A stretch of 64,000 nt of DNA from Boswellia sacra (Eukaryota > Streptophyta > Magnoliopsida > Sapindales > Burseraceae), in assembly GCA_013180625.2 (NCBI GenBank), contig SNVD02000495.1, positions 1 to 64,000 of the forward strand, given 5' to 3'. Shown one piece after another: positions 31,752 to 43,974 of the stretch (positions within the stretch are counted from its first letter, which is position 1; every line of letters starts with the position of its first letter). Below the pieces are notes generated by a model. The model saw only the letters and a list, made by a program, of their open reading frames with translations, had not been told where the DNA came from and searched no databases. The translations under genes were made by a program, and so were the position numbers.

Positions 31752-33150
31752 TCAAGTTGGTGAATGGATATCTTCCATCCCAAGCTTGCTAATAATTTCT
31801 TGAAACACAGTGCTTGTTAGTCCATTTGTGAGTACGTCTGCCAACTGATCTTTGGTTGAAATGAATGGAGTGCATATCAAACCACTGTCTAGTTTCTCTT
31901 TGATAAAATGTCTATCAACTTCAATATGCTTTGTTCGATCATGTTGGACAGGGTTATGAGCAATACTGATGGCTAATTTATTATCACAGTACAGCCTCAT
32001 GGGTCCTTCCCATTTTATTCTTAAGTCATCTAAGATTATCTTCACCCAGAGTAACTCACATATTCCCAACGCCATTGATCTAAACTCTGACTCTGCGCTC
32101 GACCTTGCTACCACATTCTGCTTCTTACTTCTCCATGTTGCAAGATTCCCACCTAGGAGAGTACAGTAACCAGACGTTGATATCCTCTCAACCAAAGATC
32201 CTATGTAGTCTGCATCATATAAGCTTCTAACGTCATGCCTGTGCCTGTTCGTCGCTTAAACAAAATTCCTCTTTCCGGGCTGCCTTTCAAGTATTGTAAT
32301 ATCCTATTTACTACTTTGAGGTGTGATTCTTTAGGATTGTGCATACATTGGCTAACCACGCTCATTGCAAATGCTATATCTAGTCTTGTGTGCGCCAGAT
32401 ATATCAACCTCCCAACAAGCCGTTGATAGGATCCTCTATCTACCACGGGATCTTCTGGAGCATCACATATTCCATGATTGAATTCGATCGGTATCTCAAC
32501 TGGTTTACAACCCATCTTCCCTGTTTCTTTCAACAAGTCGAGTATGTACTTTTGTTCAGAGATGAAAATTCCTTGCTTTGAATGCGCTACTTCAATGCCT
32601 AGGAAGTATTTTAATTTTCCTAGCTCTTTGATGTCAAACTCCTTCAAGAGACATTGCTTCAAATTGTTCATCTCTTCTACATCATTACCCGTTACGATGA
32701 TATCATCTACATAAACTAACAATGCTGTGACTTTCCCGTAATCCGAGTGTCTCACGAACAAAGTATGGTCTCCTTCACTTTGTTTGTATCCTAACGATAT
32801 CATCACCTTAGCAAACCTCCCAAACCAAGCTCGTGGTGATTGTTTGAGCCCATAAAGAGCTTTCTTCAGCTTGCACACCATTCCCTCTTTAGATTTAAAA
32901 CCAGGGGGAACTTCCATGTAAATTTCCTCTTTTAGATCACCGTGGAGGAATGCATTCTTAACATCAAACTGAGATTCCACTCGAAATTAGTAGCTAATGA
33001 CAAAAGTATCCGTACTGTGTTCATTTTTGCAACAGGGGCAAATGTCTCAAGATAATCAATGCCATAGGTTTGAGTGTATCCTTTGGCCACCAATCTTGCC
33101 TTGTATCTTTCTACTGAGCCATCAGCCTTGTATTTTATAGTGAAAACCCA
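31752..33150 (-). pseudogene. Copia pol: RT and RNase H (part downstream of the insertion)
   Basis: The RT frame 32980-32201 contains [38 protein letters not shown], the intact catalytic LLVYVDDIIVTGN and GKLKYFLGIEVA. RNase H in 32195-31752 has STSGYCTLLGGNLATWRSKK, SSAESEFRSM and LYCDNKLAISIA. The pieces are in different frames: frameshifts near 32222 (in AYxDADYIGS) and near 32970. The RT N-terminus at 33150-32932 ([20 protein letters not shown]) runs into the insertion at 33155. The active-site residues are still present, but the reading frame is not. Confidence 0.9.
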
Positions 33151-34164
33151 CCTACTGTTAGCCTTAAGGCTACATGATAATTTTGATGATAACAATACAC
33201 ATTGATTAATTGTGATTTACTAACATGTTTATTTATGTGCAAGAGTAATATCATTGAAATAATTGTAAAATCAAGAAAAGGCTTATTAAAATGAAGTGTT
33301 GAAGCTAAGGAGAAGACTACATGTTAAAGGCACCAAAGTTTAAGAACAAGGTTTGATTCAAGGAATGTGACACATGAGCAATGTTCAATCAATTGGTCAT
33401 ATATTTCTTACAGATGTCCAAATGATGTGATTCTTAAGCTTTGAAAGCTTACTCAATTTATAACATTTCATATGTTTCAAAGAAATTCGAATTTCAAGTG
33501 TAAGGTTGTCCAAATCATCATGCAAGATTGAAAGACAAATGGAAGCATCTGACATGAGCACCGAATACTCTTTTGGACATATCTTGAGCTAGAAAAATCA
33601 AAATGACTTGATTCTTATGGCATTGGAAAGATGACTTAATGAAGCACATTTCATATGTTTTGAAGAAATTCAAATTTCAAATGGAAGGCCGACATAATTG
33701 ACATGCAATTCGATGGACTGACACAGAGAAGAAAAATCAACTCACATGAGCACCGAATGGTGTTTTGGCCATATCTTAAGATAGAGATATCCAAATGCTT
33801 TGATTCTTAATGTTTTGGAAAGCTTATTCAAATATGAAGATCTTTTATGTTTTGAAGAAATTCAAATTTCAAACGGAAGGCTGACAGAATTATCATTCAA
33901 GTCGGTGGACTGACACATGGAAGAAAAATCAAGTCACATGAGCACCGAATGGTGTTTTGGCCATATCTTGAGCTACAGATATCCAAATGACTTGGTTCTT
34001 GATGCGTTGGAAAGCTTATTCAAATGTGCAGATCTTTTATGTTTTACAGATTTTCAAATTTCAAACGGAACATTGACAAAAATGGCAGACAAGATTACAG
34101 TTTTTATGGTGGGCAGAAAATTTGGAGTTGGTGTCTTCACTTGCTCAAGTTCATCTCATTTGCC

Positions 34165-34172
34165 TATAAAAT
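34165..34172 (+). promoter_or_regulatory. TATA box of the Sirevirus-like LTR
   Basis: TATAAAAT in TTGCCTATAAAATGAGCCC, kept in the 3' LTR near 38475. The 65-bp repeats therefore lie in the transcribed part. Confidence 0.65.
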
Positions 34173-34370
34173 GAGCCCTTCTCCCGTTCATTCAAGAACA
34201 TCCATCAAGCCACAAACAAGGGAAATATCATTTTTAGAGAGCTTTTATATTTTTTATCTACTCTTTGAGGAGAGTTGTATTTTGTTATAAACAATTATCT
34301 TTGTTCTTGTATTGTGGTGAGAGTGAGATCTTATTGTAAAGGATAAAAGTTATCCTTGAGAGAAATATTT

Positions 34371-34610
34371 CCTTGGTGAGGTTGTTCATCAAGAAGAACT
34401 CTTGGTGTGGTGTTATCAAGAGTTGAAGGAAGTTGCCTTGGTGAGGTTGTTCATCAAGAAGAACTCTTGGTGTGGTGTTATCAAGGTTGAAGGAAGTTGC
34501 CTTGGTGAGGTTGTTCATCAAGAAGAACTCTTGGTGTGGTGTTATCAAGAGTTGGAAGAAAAAGTCTTGGTGAGGTTGTTCATCAAGCAAGTTGTAAAGA
34601 TTTCTACAAC
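34371..34610 (+). repeat. 65-bp minisatellite in the LTR
   Basis: Three full units starting CCTTGGTGAGGTTGTTCATC, then a partial unit that continues into CAAGCAAGTTGTAAAG. The frames reported in this family's LTRs (VLVRLFIKK..WCGVIK) are translations of this repeat. Confidence 0.9.
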
Positions 34611-34917
34611 TTAGTGGAAAGCTTAGCTCGTGGAGCTAGGAGCCCGTGGACGTAGGCAAGGTTTGCCGAACCACGTAAATTGAGTTTGCACTCTCTCTAT
34701 CCCTATGCTCTTTACATTTACTTGCACTTGCGATTGTTCATTATTATTATTCTCTTGATTACATATTTGATAACTTCTAATATCATCTTCTTCACCTTCA
34801 TTCTCAAAGAAAGAGTTAAATAATTTTGATCTTCAAAGAAAAGTTTTACAAATCCGTTTTGATAAATAAAAACCCAATTCACCCCCCCTCTTGGGTTGCC
34901 ATACCTGGGTCAACAAG

Positions 34918-34933
34918 TGGTATCAGAGCAAGG
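34918..34933 (+). other. Primer-binding site (tRNA-Met type)
   Basis: TGGTATCAGAGCAAGG, two bases after the 5' LTR. Confidence 0.85.
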
Positions 34934-34970
34934 TTGCTCAATTTTTTAAATCTTAATCGATTTTTGAGCT

Positions 34971-37083
34971 ATGGCAACTTTTAATTCAACTTCATATGTT
35001 GAGGGACTTTCTATCTCTAGACCTCCATTTTTTAATGGAAGTGATTACTCTTATTGGAAAACTAGAATGAGTATTTTCTTGAAATCTTTTGATTATGATT
35101 TGTGGTCTATTGTTTTGGAAGGACCTTTTGTTCCTACCAAAATTGAAAATGGGGAATGCATGCTTAAAGAACCTAAAGAGTTTAGTGAAGATGATAAAAA
35201 GAAATTGAGTTTGAATGCTAAAGCTATGAATGTGTTGTATTGTGCTCTAGATAGAAATGAGTTTAATAGAATATCTACTTGTTCTACGGCACAAGAAATA
35301 TGGCACACACTTGAAGTAACTCATGAAGGAACTAGTCAAGTTAAAGAATCCAAAATTAGTATGCTAGTTCATAGTTATGAGCTTTTTAAGATGAAATCGG
35401 ATGAATCAATTTCTGAAATGTTTACTAGATTTACGGATATTATTAATAGTTTGAAATCTCTTGGTAAATCTTATTCTAATGTTGAAATGGTGAGAAGATT
35501 CTTAGGTGTCTACCAAAATCTTGGGAGCCAAAGGTGACGGCAATTCAAGAAGCAAAGGACCTCACCAAACTACCATTAGAAGAACTTATGGGTTCTCTCA
35601 TGACTCATGAAATCACCTTGAAGGAGAATGAAGAAGATTTCAAGAAAAAGAAAAATATCGCTTTCAAATCTTCAACGAAAGAAAAAGATGACTCCGATGA
35701 CGTAGGAGATGATGAAGATCTTGCATTCATCACAAGAAAGCTAAAAAGGATGATTAGAAGATACCAAGGATTCAAGAAGATTTCTAGAATGGATTGTCCA
35801 TACTTGAAGAATCAAGACAAGAAATCCAAAGCAATGAAAGCCTCAAATTGGGATGATAGTGAGGCTAGCTCCACCGAAGAAGAAGATTGTGAAATGGCAA
35901 ATATGTGCTTCATGGCTTTAAGAGAAGATGAGGTAAGTATTCTAAACTATGATCCTTAGTTTTCATATGATGAATTATTTGAAGCATTCCAAAATTTACA
36001 TGTACAAGTTGATAAACAAAATTCAAAAATCAATGCTTTCAAAAAGAAGTCAAAAATCATGTTATCTCATTTAGAAGAGTTGGTGGAAATAAATGAAGCT
36101 TTAGAAAATGAAAATGAAATTTTAAAGCAAAAGGATTTTGAAAGTTTGGAAAGCCAAATACATTTATTAAAAACTGAAAATGACATTTTACAACAAAAGG
36201 ATTTTGATAAATTGGAGAAATAAAATGTTATTTTGAAAAAGGAAAATAATGACTTGAGAAATATTGTTGATAGTTTTACAAAAAGTACCAAAAATTTGAA
36301 TTCTATGTTACAAAACCAAAGGTGTGTTTTTGATAAAAGAGGCTTAGGATATAAAACTCATAAAAATCAAAAGTATTTTAAAAATTATTTTGCTCATGCA
36401 TCTTTTTGGAATAATCCTAATCATTCATGTACTTATTGTGAAAGTAAAAGACATAAAGTGTATTCTTGCTATATTAGGAAAAATCCTAATCTAAAACAAA
36501 TATGGGTTCCAAAAAGTACCATAACTAACCCCCAAGGACCCAAGAACATTTGGGTACCAAAAAGTTGCTCTTTTAATGTTGATTGTAGAGACAAAGGAGT
36601 GGCAAACACAAGTGGTACTTAGATAGTGGATGCTCAAAGCATATGACCGGAGATGCCTCCAAGTTCTCAAGATTAATCATGAATAAAGGAGGATATGTGA
36701 CATTCGGTGATAATGCTAAAGGAAGGGTAATAGGACATGGTGATATTGGTAACCCTTCTTCACCTATTATTAAAGATGTTTTGCTTGTTCATGGTTTGAA
36801 ACATGATTTGATTAGCATTAGTCAATTGTGTGATAAGGGGTATTTTGTTGCTTTTGAGCCTAATAGATGTGTGATTACAGATGTTAGTAACAATAAGACA
36901 TTATTTGTTGGTAATAGATGTGGTAATATTTATACAATTGATATTGATGTTAATGATCATGTAGAAAATTGTTTCATTGTTAATCATGATACTTGGTTAT
37001 GGCATAGAAGGTTAGGTCATGCTAGCATGGACACAATTTCAAAAATTTCTAAAAATGATTTGTTGATGGTCTTCCAAAAATAA
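34971..37083 (+). pseudogene. Copia gag, protease and GAG-pre-integrase domain, decayed
   Basis: Gag starts at 34971 (MATFNSTSYVEGLSISRPPF, NGSDYSYWKTRMSIFLKSFD, the UBN2-type Copia gag). It shifts frame near 35505, continues to 35959 (AIQEAKDLTKLPLEELMGSL), meets a stop, and resumes with a coiled-coil-like region. The zinc knuckle CTYCESKRHKVYSC lies in 36233-36622. The protease begins with DSGCSKHMTGDASKFSR at about 36624, preceded by a stop, and the pre-integrase words WLWHRRLGHASMDTISKISK lie near 37000. The frame ends at 37083. Several stops and frameshifts mean no functional product. Confidence 0.88.
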
Positions 37084-37468
37084 AAATAACAAGATTTGTG
37101 ATGCTTGTCAATTTGAAAAACAAGTGAGAACTTTTTTAAACAAAAATTTTTTTTTCAACAAATAAACCCTTTAGTTAAGATAGATTTTGCATAATTAGAA
37201 AAGAATTAGACATATTGGATATGCTTAATTTTGCTTTTATATGATAATCTTTGAATGGTAGCATATGTTAAGGGGGAGAATATATTTAGGGGGAGCAATT
37301 AATTTGATTATATCTTTTTGATGATAACAAAAGGGGGAGAAATGGTTGGATTGCTTATATTCATAACAAGTGCCAATTTTTTGTTTATTCTTGATTTTAT
37401 TTTCATTCTTGATTTTCGATTATATTTTAAAGCAATCAATGGTTTGTCATCATCAAAAAGGGGGAGAT
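37084..37468 (+). other. Pol deletion junction and multi-polypurine-tract tail
   Basis: Integrase zinc-finger codons (CDACQFEKQVR) run to ISTNKP at about 37165 and join directly to the RNase H C-terminus (KPFS, stop, DRFCIIRKELDIL). The shared bases AAACC at the join suggest a microhomology deletion. Four purine tracts of the type AAGGGGGAGA follow at 37270, 37288, 37329 and 37455, the last directly before the 3' LTR. Confidence 0.75.
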
Positions 37469-39226
37469 TGTTAGCCCTAAGGCTATATGATAATTTTTGA
37501 TGATAACAATACACATTGATTCATTGAGTTTACTAACATGTTTATTTATGTGCAAGAGTAAGATCATTGAAATAATTGTAAAATCAAGAAGAGGCTTATT
37601 AAAATGAATGTTGAAGTTAAGGAGAAGACTACATGTTAAAGGCACCAAAGTTTAAGAACAAGGATTGACTCAAGGAATGTGACACATGAACAATGTTCAA
37701 TCCATTGATCATATATATCTCTACAAATATCCAAATGACGTGATTCTTGAGCCTTTGGAAAGCTTACTCAATTTATAACATTTCATATGTTTCAAAGAAA
37801 TTCGAATTTCAAGTGTAAGGTTGTCCAAATCATCATGCAAGTTGAAAGACAAATAGAAGCAACTGACATGAGCATCGAATACTCTTTTGGACATATCTTG
37901 AGCTAGAAAAATCAAAATGTCTTGATTCTTACGGCATTAGAAAGAGGACTTAATGAGCACATTTCATATGTTTTTAAGAAATTCAAATTTCAAATGGAAG
38001 GCTGACATAATTGACATGCAATTCGGTGGACTGACACAGAGAAGAAAAATCAACTCACATGAGCACCGAATGGTGTTTTGGCCATATCTTAAGATATAGA
38101 TATCAAAATGCTTTGATTCTTAATTTTTTGGAAGCTTATTCAAATATGCAGATCTTTCATGTTTTGAAGAAATTCAAATTTCAAATGGAAGGCTGACAGA
38201 ATTATCATTCAATTTGGTGGACTGACACAAGAAAGAAAAATCAAGTCACATGAGCACCGAATGGTGTTTTGGCCATATCTTGAGCTACCGATATCCAAAT
38301 GACTTGATTCTTGATGCGTTGGAAAGCTTATTCAAATGTGCAGATCTTTTATGTTTTACAGATTTTCAAATTTCAATCGGAACATTGACAAAATGGCAGA
38401 CAAGATTACAGTTTTTATGGTGGGCAGAAAATTTGGAGATGGTGTCTTCACTTGATTAAGTTCATCTCATTTGCCTATAAAATGAGCCCTTCTCCCATTC
38501 ATTCAAGAACATCCATCAAGCCACAAATAAGGGAAATATCATTTTTAGAGAGATTTTATATTTTTTATCTACTCTTTGAGGAGAGTTGTATTTTGTTATA
38601 AACAATTATCTTTGTTCTTATATTGTGGTGAGAGTGAGATCTTATTGTAAAGGATAAAAGTTATCCTTGAGAGAAATATTTCCTTGGTGAGGTTGTTCAT
38701 CAAGAAGAACTCTTGGTGTGGTGTTATCAAGGGTTGAGGAAAGTTGCCTTGGTGAGGTTGTTCATCAAGAAGAACTCTTGGTGTGGTGTTATCAAGAGTT
38801 GAAGGAAATTGCCTTGGTGAGATTGTTCATCAAGAAAGAACTCTTGGTATGGTGTCATCAAGGGTTGAAGGAAAAAGTCTTGGTGAGGTTGTTCATCAAG
38901 CAAGTTGTAAAGATTTCTACAACTTAGTGGAAAACTTAGCTCGTGGAGCTAGGAGCCCGTGGACGTAGGCAAGGTTTGCCGAACCACGTAAATTGAGTTT
39001 GCACTCTCTCTATCCCTATGCTCTTTACATTTACTTGCACTTGCGATTGTTCATTATTATTATTCTCTAGATTACATATTTGATAACTTCTAATATCATC
39101 TTCTTCACCTTCATTCTCAAAGAAAGAGTTAAATAATTTTGATCTTCAAAGAAAAGTTTTACAAATCCGTTTTGATAAATAAAAACCCAATTCACCCCCC
39201 TCTTGGGTTGCCATACCTGGGTCAAC
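37469..39226 (+). repeat. 3' LTR of the nested Sirevirus-like element
   Basis: 1758 bases, close to the 5' LTR by eye. Three 65-bp units near 38687-38880, with a changed third unit. Ends GGGTCAACA, followed by TSD CCTAC. Confidence 0.92.
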
Positions 39227-39231
39227 ACCTA

Positions 39232-42200
39232 CATCCGACCAGTTTCTTCCATCTCGATAATTCAACTAACTCCAATGTCTTGTTCCTCTCAAGAGCTTCC
39301 ATCTCAGTCTTCATAGCATCCTCCCATTTCTTGTCTCCTAATGCCTCAGTTAGATTTCTCAGTGTGGGAATTGTATGGAGATTGGTTAGGAAGGCTCTAT
39401 GGTTTTACGATAGATTTTGATAGGACATGAAAAGATACAGTGGATGCTTCGTGCAAGTTCTTGTTCCTTTCCTAAGTGCAATTGGTAGGTCTTTAGTACT
39501 CGATTTTTTATGTTCGTCTGCTGGTTCAATTGGCTCAACACTTTGTGTGACACTGTCGGCTGGTTTGAAAGTGGTTTCGGGAAATTGAGCAACAGCACGA
39601 ATGGGAGATTGAGTGGTTTCAGGAATTTGGGCAACAACACGAATGGGAGATTGTACCTGTACTGGTCGAGAGACTGGTATTTTCCTCCTAGAATAAACTT
39701 GTAGTGGCTGAATGCTATCTTGATTTCCCTCATCTTTCATCATTTCATTTGATTTGGTTGACTCGACTGACGGAGAATTAGGAGAAGTGTACTAAAAAAA
39801 ACTAGGATTAAGAAGAAACATATCATTTGCTTTATCTTCATTCAAGGTATCCCCCTGAAGATAAGCGTGCTGAAAAAAAGGATTCTTCTTCGACAAAAGT
39901 AACACCAGCTGAGACAAAAAAATTTCTAGTAGGTGGATGAAAACATTTATAACCCTTTTGTGTAGGAGAATATCCAATAAAGATGCATCGAAGAGCACAT
40001 GGATCTAATTTGCTCCTATTGTGAGAATGAATATGAACAAATGCAACACACCCAAAGATTCGCGAAATAAGATTGTTTGAAGCAGAGAAGTTTGGAAAAA
40101 TTTTGTGAGAGTATCAATTGGACTTTTGAACCCAAGGACACATGTCGGGAGCCTGTTAATAAATTGGGCAGCGGTTAATACAGCTTCACCCCAGTATTGT
40201 TTGGGAACATTCTTGTGAAATAGCAATGCTCTAGTGATCGCTAGGAGATGGCCATTCTTTCGCTTAGCCACTCCGTTTTATTGTGGGGTGGTAACACATG
40301 AGGATTCATGAATAATCCCTATTTTCTGAAAGAATGGAGTAAGGATTTGATTGAAATAATCCTTGTCATTGTCTGATCGAAATCTCTTAATTTTTACATC
40401 AAACTCAGTATTGATCATGTTGTAAAAATTAGGAAAAATAGTGCTAACATCAGATTTATTTTTCAAGAGGTAAAGCCACGTGACTCGGGTACAATCATCA
40501 ATAAATGAAACAAACCACCTAGCACCAGAAATATTTGGAATGGTAGAAGGCCCCTAAATATCGCTATGAATGAGAGAAAAAGGAACAAAGGTTTTTATAT
40601 TGCTTTTTGAAAAAGAAGCACGTTTGTGTTTGGCAAGTTCACAGTCATTACAATGAAAGGTTTCAAAAGTAACACCTTTAAATAAAGAAGAAAACATCAA
40701 CTTGAGCATTCTAAAAGATGGATGACCTAAACGACGATGATGAAGCCAAATTTTATTTTGGTTTGACATGACAGACTCAGAAAAAAATGACGTAGATATG
40801 AGATTTTCAACTCCTGTTATACTGCTTTTCTTTTTCAGGAAATAAAGACCGTCTCTCTGACTAGCACGTCCAATCATCCTCTTTGTGTCCAGTGTCTGGA
40901 AAATACAATGTGAAGGGAAAAAGGTTGCACTGCAATTTAAATCTCTGGTTAATTTTTGAATGGAAATAAGGCTTGCAAATAGCTTTGGAACATGAAGGAC
41001 ATTTCTTAGTGTAAGATCCTTGTTTATGTAAATATCCCCTTGGCCAGCTACGCTGATGATGGACCCATCGACTATTGTAATCTTTCTATGGCTACAGCTG
41101 AGAGTATAATAGATAAAAATTTGGAGGAATAAGTTATATGGTCAGTGGCTCCGGAATCAATCACCCATATGTGAGGAGAATTTCTTTCTGAAAGATTAGT
41201 ACAAGAGGAAGAAGAAATACCTGAAAACACCAGTGAACAAGTACCTGTCGAGGTTGGCTTCTCAAAAAATCCCAAAAAGGTTTTTAGTTTTGCAATTTCT
41301 TCGATGTTAAATTCATGCGCAGATTTCTTGGAATTTTCTTCAATGGTTGACGAAGTACTCACCATATATGCCTGATTTCAATCGTTCACACTTTGATTGG
41401 GTTTCTCATTGGGCCTGCCATGAAGTTTCCAGCCTCTCTCCTTGGTGTGACGATGCTTCTTGCAATATGTGCAGAATAGAGAGTCTCGATTGAATGGTTT
41501 GGTTGAGTCCCCTCGAGTAACTAATGGAGTGTTTACCTCTTTCAATTATGTGGCTTTGGTAACAAGTGCAAGACCATCTCCCCCTTGAGGTTCAAGCATA
41601 ACATTTCGACGTCCCTCTTCAACACATATAATAGAGATTGTCTCATTTAGAGATGGCAGGTCTATTTTTCCCAAAATCTGACTCTTACAGCATCAAATTC
41701 AACGTTTAATCCCGCAAGAAAATCATAAATACGATTTTTCTCCACAAAACGCTTCAGAATTGTTGCATCTTCACTGCAGTGCATTTGGATGCATTGATAA
41801 TGGTCCATCTCTTGCCACAAGCCTTGCAAGAGACTCGAATATTCAGTGACAGTCCGAGTCCCTTGTTTGGTTGCTGAAATTTTCATCTTAATTTCATAGA
41901 TTTGTGCAGCATCATTAACCTTGGAATATGTTTGTCGAATAGCTTCCCAAATCTCCTTGACAGTTTCGAGAAACATACATGTATCACTAATTTCTGGCAG
42001 CATCGAGTTCCATAACCATGACATCACCACGGAGTCTTATTCGTCCCACGCCGCAAATTTGGGATCGTCCTGCGAAGGATCTGTGCCCATTAAATGGCTC
42101 AATTTCCCTCTGCCCTTTAGGAAAGTGCGAACCAATTGTGACCACTTCAAGTAATTCTTCCCATTCAATCAATATGCGGCTTGAATGTTTTGCAAGTCTC

Positions 42201-42316
42201 CGGTTGTAGCAGCGGCAGTATTCTCGAATGCAGGGGCACTTGTGACAGGGCTGGTGATTTCGACAGAACTTTTGGGTGATTCCGACATGATTGATTGAAT
42301 GGAAAAATAGATACAA
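39232..42316 (-). pseudogene. Copia gag, protease, integrase and RT start (part upstream of the insertion)
   Basis: Minus-strand order from the right. Gag starts at 42316 with a frameshift near 42025 (AAYRLNGKNYLKWSQLVRTF-like words, then VKEIWEAIRQTYSKVNDAAQ). The zinc knuckle CTYCKKHRHTKERGW near 41470 has its last Cys changed to Gly. The protease is WVIDSGATDHITYSSKF (41365-41072). The integrase HHCC region reads HHRRLGHPSF..FHCNDC (40877-40554); the core includes FRSDNDKDYFN (40466-40278). At 40271-40005 TPQ is followed by a stop, then NGVAKRKNGHLLA, where the third catalytic residue Glu is Lys. A Pro/Gln-rich linker lies at 39743-39405. RT begins at about 39380 and is cut at 39232. Confidence 0.88.
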
Positions 42317-42436
42317 ATAGGGAAATATGAGAGAGAAGGCTAAGACGAGTGAGAGGAATAGAAAAGATGGAACTTGGTTGGGTATGGCCAGAGAAAAGAA
42401 CAGAAAACTTCAGGGTTTATCAGGAAAGAGCCAATA

Positions 42437-42448
42437 GCTCTGATACCA
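42437..42448 (-). other. Primer-binding site (tRNA-Met type)
   Basis: Minus strand TGGTATCAGAGC, directly adjoining the 5' LTR. Confidence 0.85.
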
Positions 42449-42726
42449 TGATAAAAATCGTAATAGAGAAATGAATTTCTATCTTATTAAAAATTAGGTT
42501 ACAGCCTTGGTTTATATACACAATTGTCTAGCTTAAAAATAGTACCAAATTCCTAAAAATATTAAACTTCCCAAAAAATTCTGTACCTAAATCTAATTCC
42601 TAGAAATCAGGTAATTTAATTCCTAGAAATCAGGTAGAATTTGCGCCTAACTCTAATTCCTAAAAATCAGGTAATTATACAAGATTTTCTACATAATATT
42701 TCCAAATAAGGCTACTTAATTCGACA
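42449..42726 (-). repeat. 5' LTR of the split Copia element
   Basis: 278 bases, TGATAAAAATCG...TTCGACA on the plus strand, partner of 31467-31744, followed by TSD AATAA. Confidence 0.92.
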
Positions 42727-42731
42727 AATAA

Positions 42732-43969
42732 TTTACTCATCCAAATTGTCTAAGATTTTACAAATACCTCTTACACATACATATCTAATACCATATAAAA
42801 TTTTATAGTATTCTAAGTTCATAGGTACCTCAAAATCTTCATGTTTCTAGATACAATATCTTTGCAAATAAATTTTCAAAACTGACCTTTCTCTTTTCCA
42901 AAATACATAATAATTTGCAATTAAATTCTAAAATTACAAAAGTCTCTAGATTTAAACTACACATAAATACAAACTCGTTCCCAAATTTTGTAATTTTTTA
43001 AGACCTCTAGGTACCTCAAATAATTTACCCAAAATTGATATTCTGCAGAAAAACTAAAATTACAGTATTGAACAGTGAACTTCGAAAATTCATATAAAAT
43101 TGCATGCTCAACATTTTTTGGTGAAACCAACTTTAAACAAATTCATGTCTTTTAAATATATAAATTTGAGAATCAGATACAAAGCCAATAAACTGCAGAA
43201 ACTTTTTGAAATGTACACTGGTCACAGAACCCTAGATTTCATTTCAACATCTTAAACCTTAAATTTTTACCAAAACAAACCATAAGCATCAAGAGAATGA
43301 TCAAATACCTCATATAAGACTTCAATTTCATCTAGATCTTCCTTCTCTCTCTCTCTAGCTTCTCCCTCTAAAAATTTTAAATCATCGAAACATCTTCTTA
43401 AAATTCAATTCTCTTGTAAGAAATACACATAAATCACTTAATATTGGCTTGGAATTATGAAGATTACCTGGTTTTTCTTCTTCAATCAACCTCGAAAGCC
43501 TCATCCCTCTTTTCTCTTGTCACTCTCTCGGTTCTTCTCTTCTCTTCTCCATAATTGTCTTTTTTTTTTTTTGTGTCTATATAATTTTGCTAAGGGTTGG
43601 GCTGGTGTGTATACCCTGTTGGGCTTGTTTCTAAAGAAAAGTGGTTGGGTTTTGCTTAATAAATTCAATTGGACTGGACTATTAAATCTCATGGGCTTTA
43701 CAGCCAAGATCTTAAAGTTCTAGCTCAAGATGATAGCACAGTTCTTGAAATTACTTCTGTTTTGTACTTTGTACTGCAAACTTTGCAACTCTCGCTGCGG
43801 ATATTTCGGTTATGGTACTCAATTCTATGTGAATTCTTATTGTGCCTGTATGAAGCACCGTAATCAACAATTCTGCTACTAAAAATTGCAAGATCTGATT
43901 AGACAAAGCTGTGTATTATTATCACACTTTATTGGTATTTTGTAACCGAAAATGATAAGGAACATATTA
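42732..43969. other. AT-rich non-coding DNA
   Basis: No gene recognised. Continues the target DNA to the right of the Copia element. A CT-rich stretch with a T12 run lies at 43460-43575. A short frame at 43457-43723 has no recognisable domain. Confidence 0.45.
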
Positions 43970-43974
43970 GGACC

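Larger units (their letters stand above)
33156..34915 (+). repeat. 5' LTR of the nested Sirevirus-like element
   Basis: 1760 bases. U3 is built of four diverged repeats of about 190 bases: CATGAGCA near 33372, then CATGAGCACCGAA at 33554, 33745 and 33937. TATAAAAT lies at 34165-34172. Downstream is a 65-bp tandem repeat with unit starts at 34371, 34436, 34500 and a partial one at 34565. Confidence 0.92.
33156..39226 (+). mobile_element. Sirevirus-like Copia element, internally deleted, nested
   Basis: LTRs at 33156-34915 and 37469-39226 with TGTTAGCC...GGGTCAACA ends, and TSD CCTAC at 33151-33155 and 39227-39231. The primer site is TGGTATCAGAGCAAGG at 34918-34933, and there are several polypurine tracts before the 3' LTR. 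The interior codes for gag, a zinc knuckle, protease and the start of integrase, then jumps to the last codons of RNase H. Repeated purine tracts and long LTRs are known marks of Sireviruses; lineage placement is an inference. Related copies are the solo LTR at 53368-55268 and the element at 58406-64000. Confidence 0.92.
31467..42726 (-). mobile_element. Copia retrotransposon, full-length but split by a nested element
   Basis: LTRs of 278 bases at 31467-31744 and 42449-42726 and the exact 5-bp duplication AATAA at both flanks (31462-31466, 42727-42731) define the element. The primer site on the minus strand is TGGTATCAGAGC (42437-42448), and the purine tract CTTGAGGGGGAG lies at 31745-31756. 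Gag, protease, integrase, RT and RNase H follow in Copia order on the minus strand. It is interrupted at 33155/39227 by the plus-strand element. Without the insert it is about 5.2 kb. Confidence 0.93.

Noticed and set aside
34402..34614. Frames in the LTR repeats (also 34285-34590, 38718-38927, 53656-53997)
   Set aside because: The 65-bp unit keeps some frames open. They have no start context, no domain, and shift when the unit length changes.
31462..42731. Reading 31-43 kb as two separate complete Copia elements side by side
   Set aside because: Exact duplications (AATAA outside, CCTAC inside) and the RT frame cut at 33155 and resumed at 39232 show one element nested in the other.
43457..43723. 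88-codon plus-strand frame as a possible small secreted protein
   Set aside because: Starts in a CT-rich low-complexity region, has a T12 run inside and shows no convincing signal peptide or domain.
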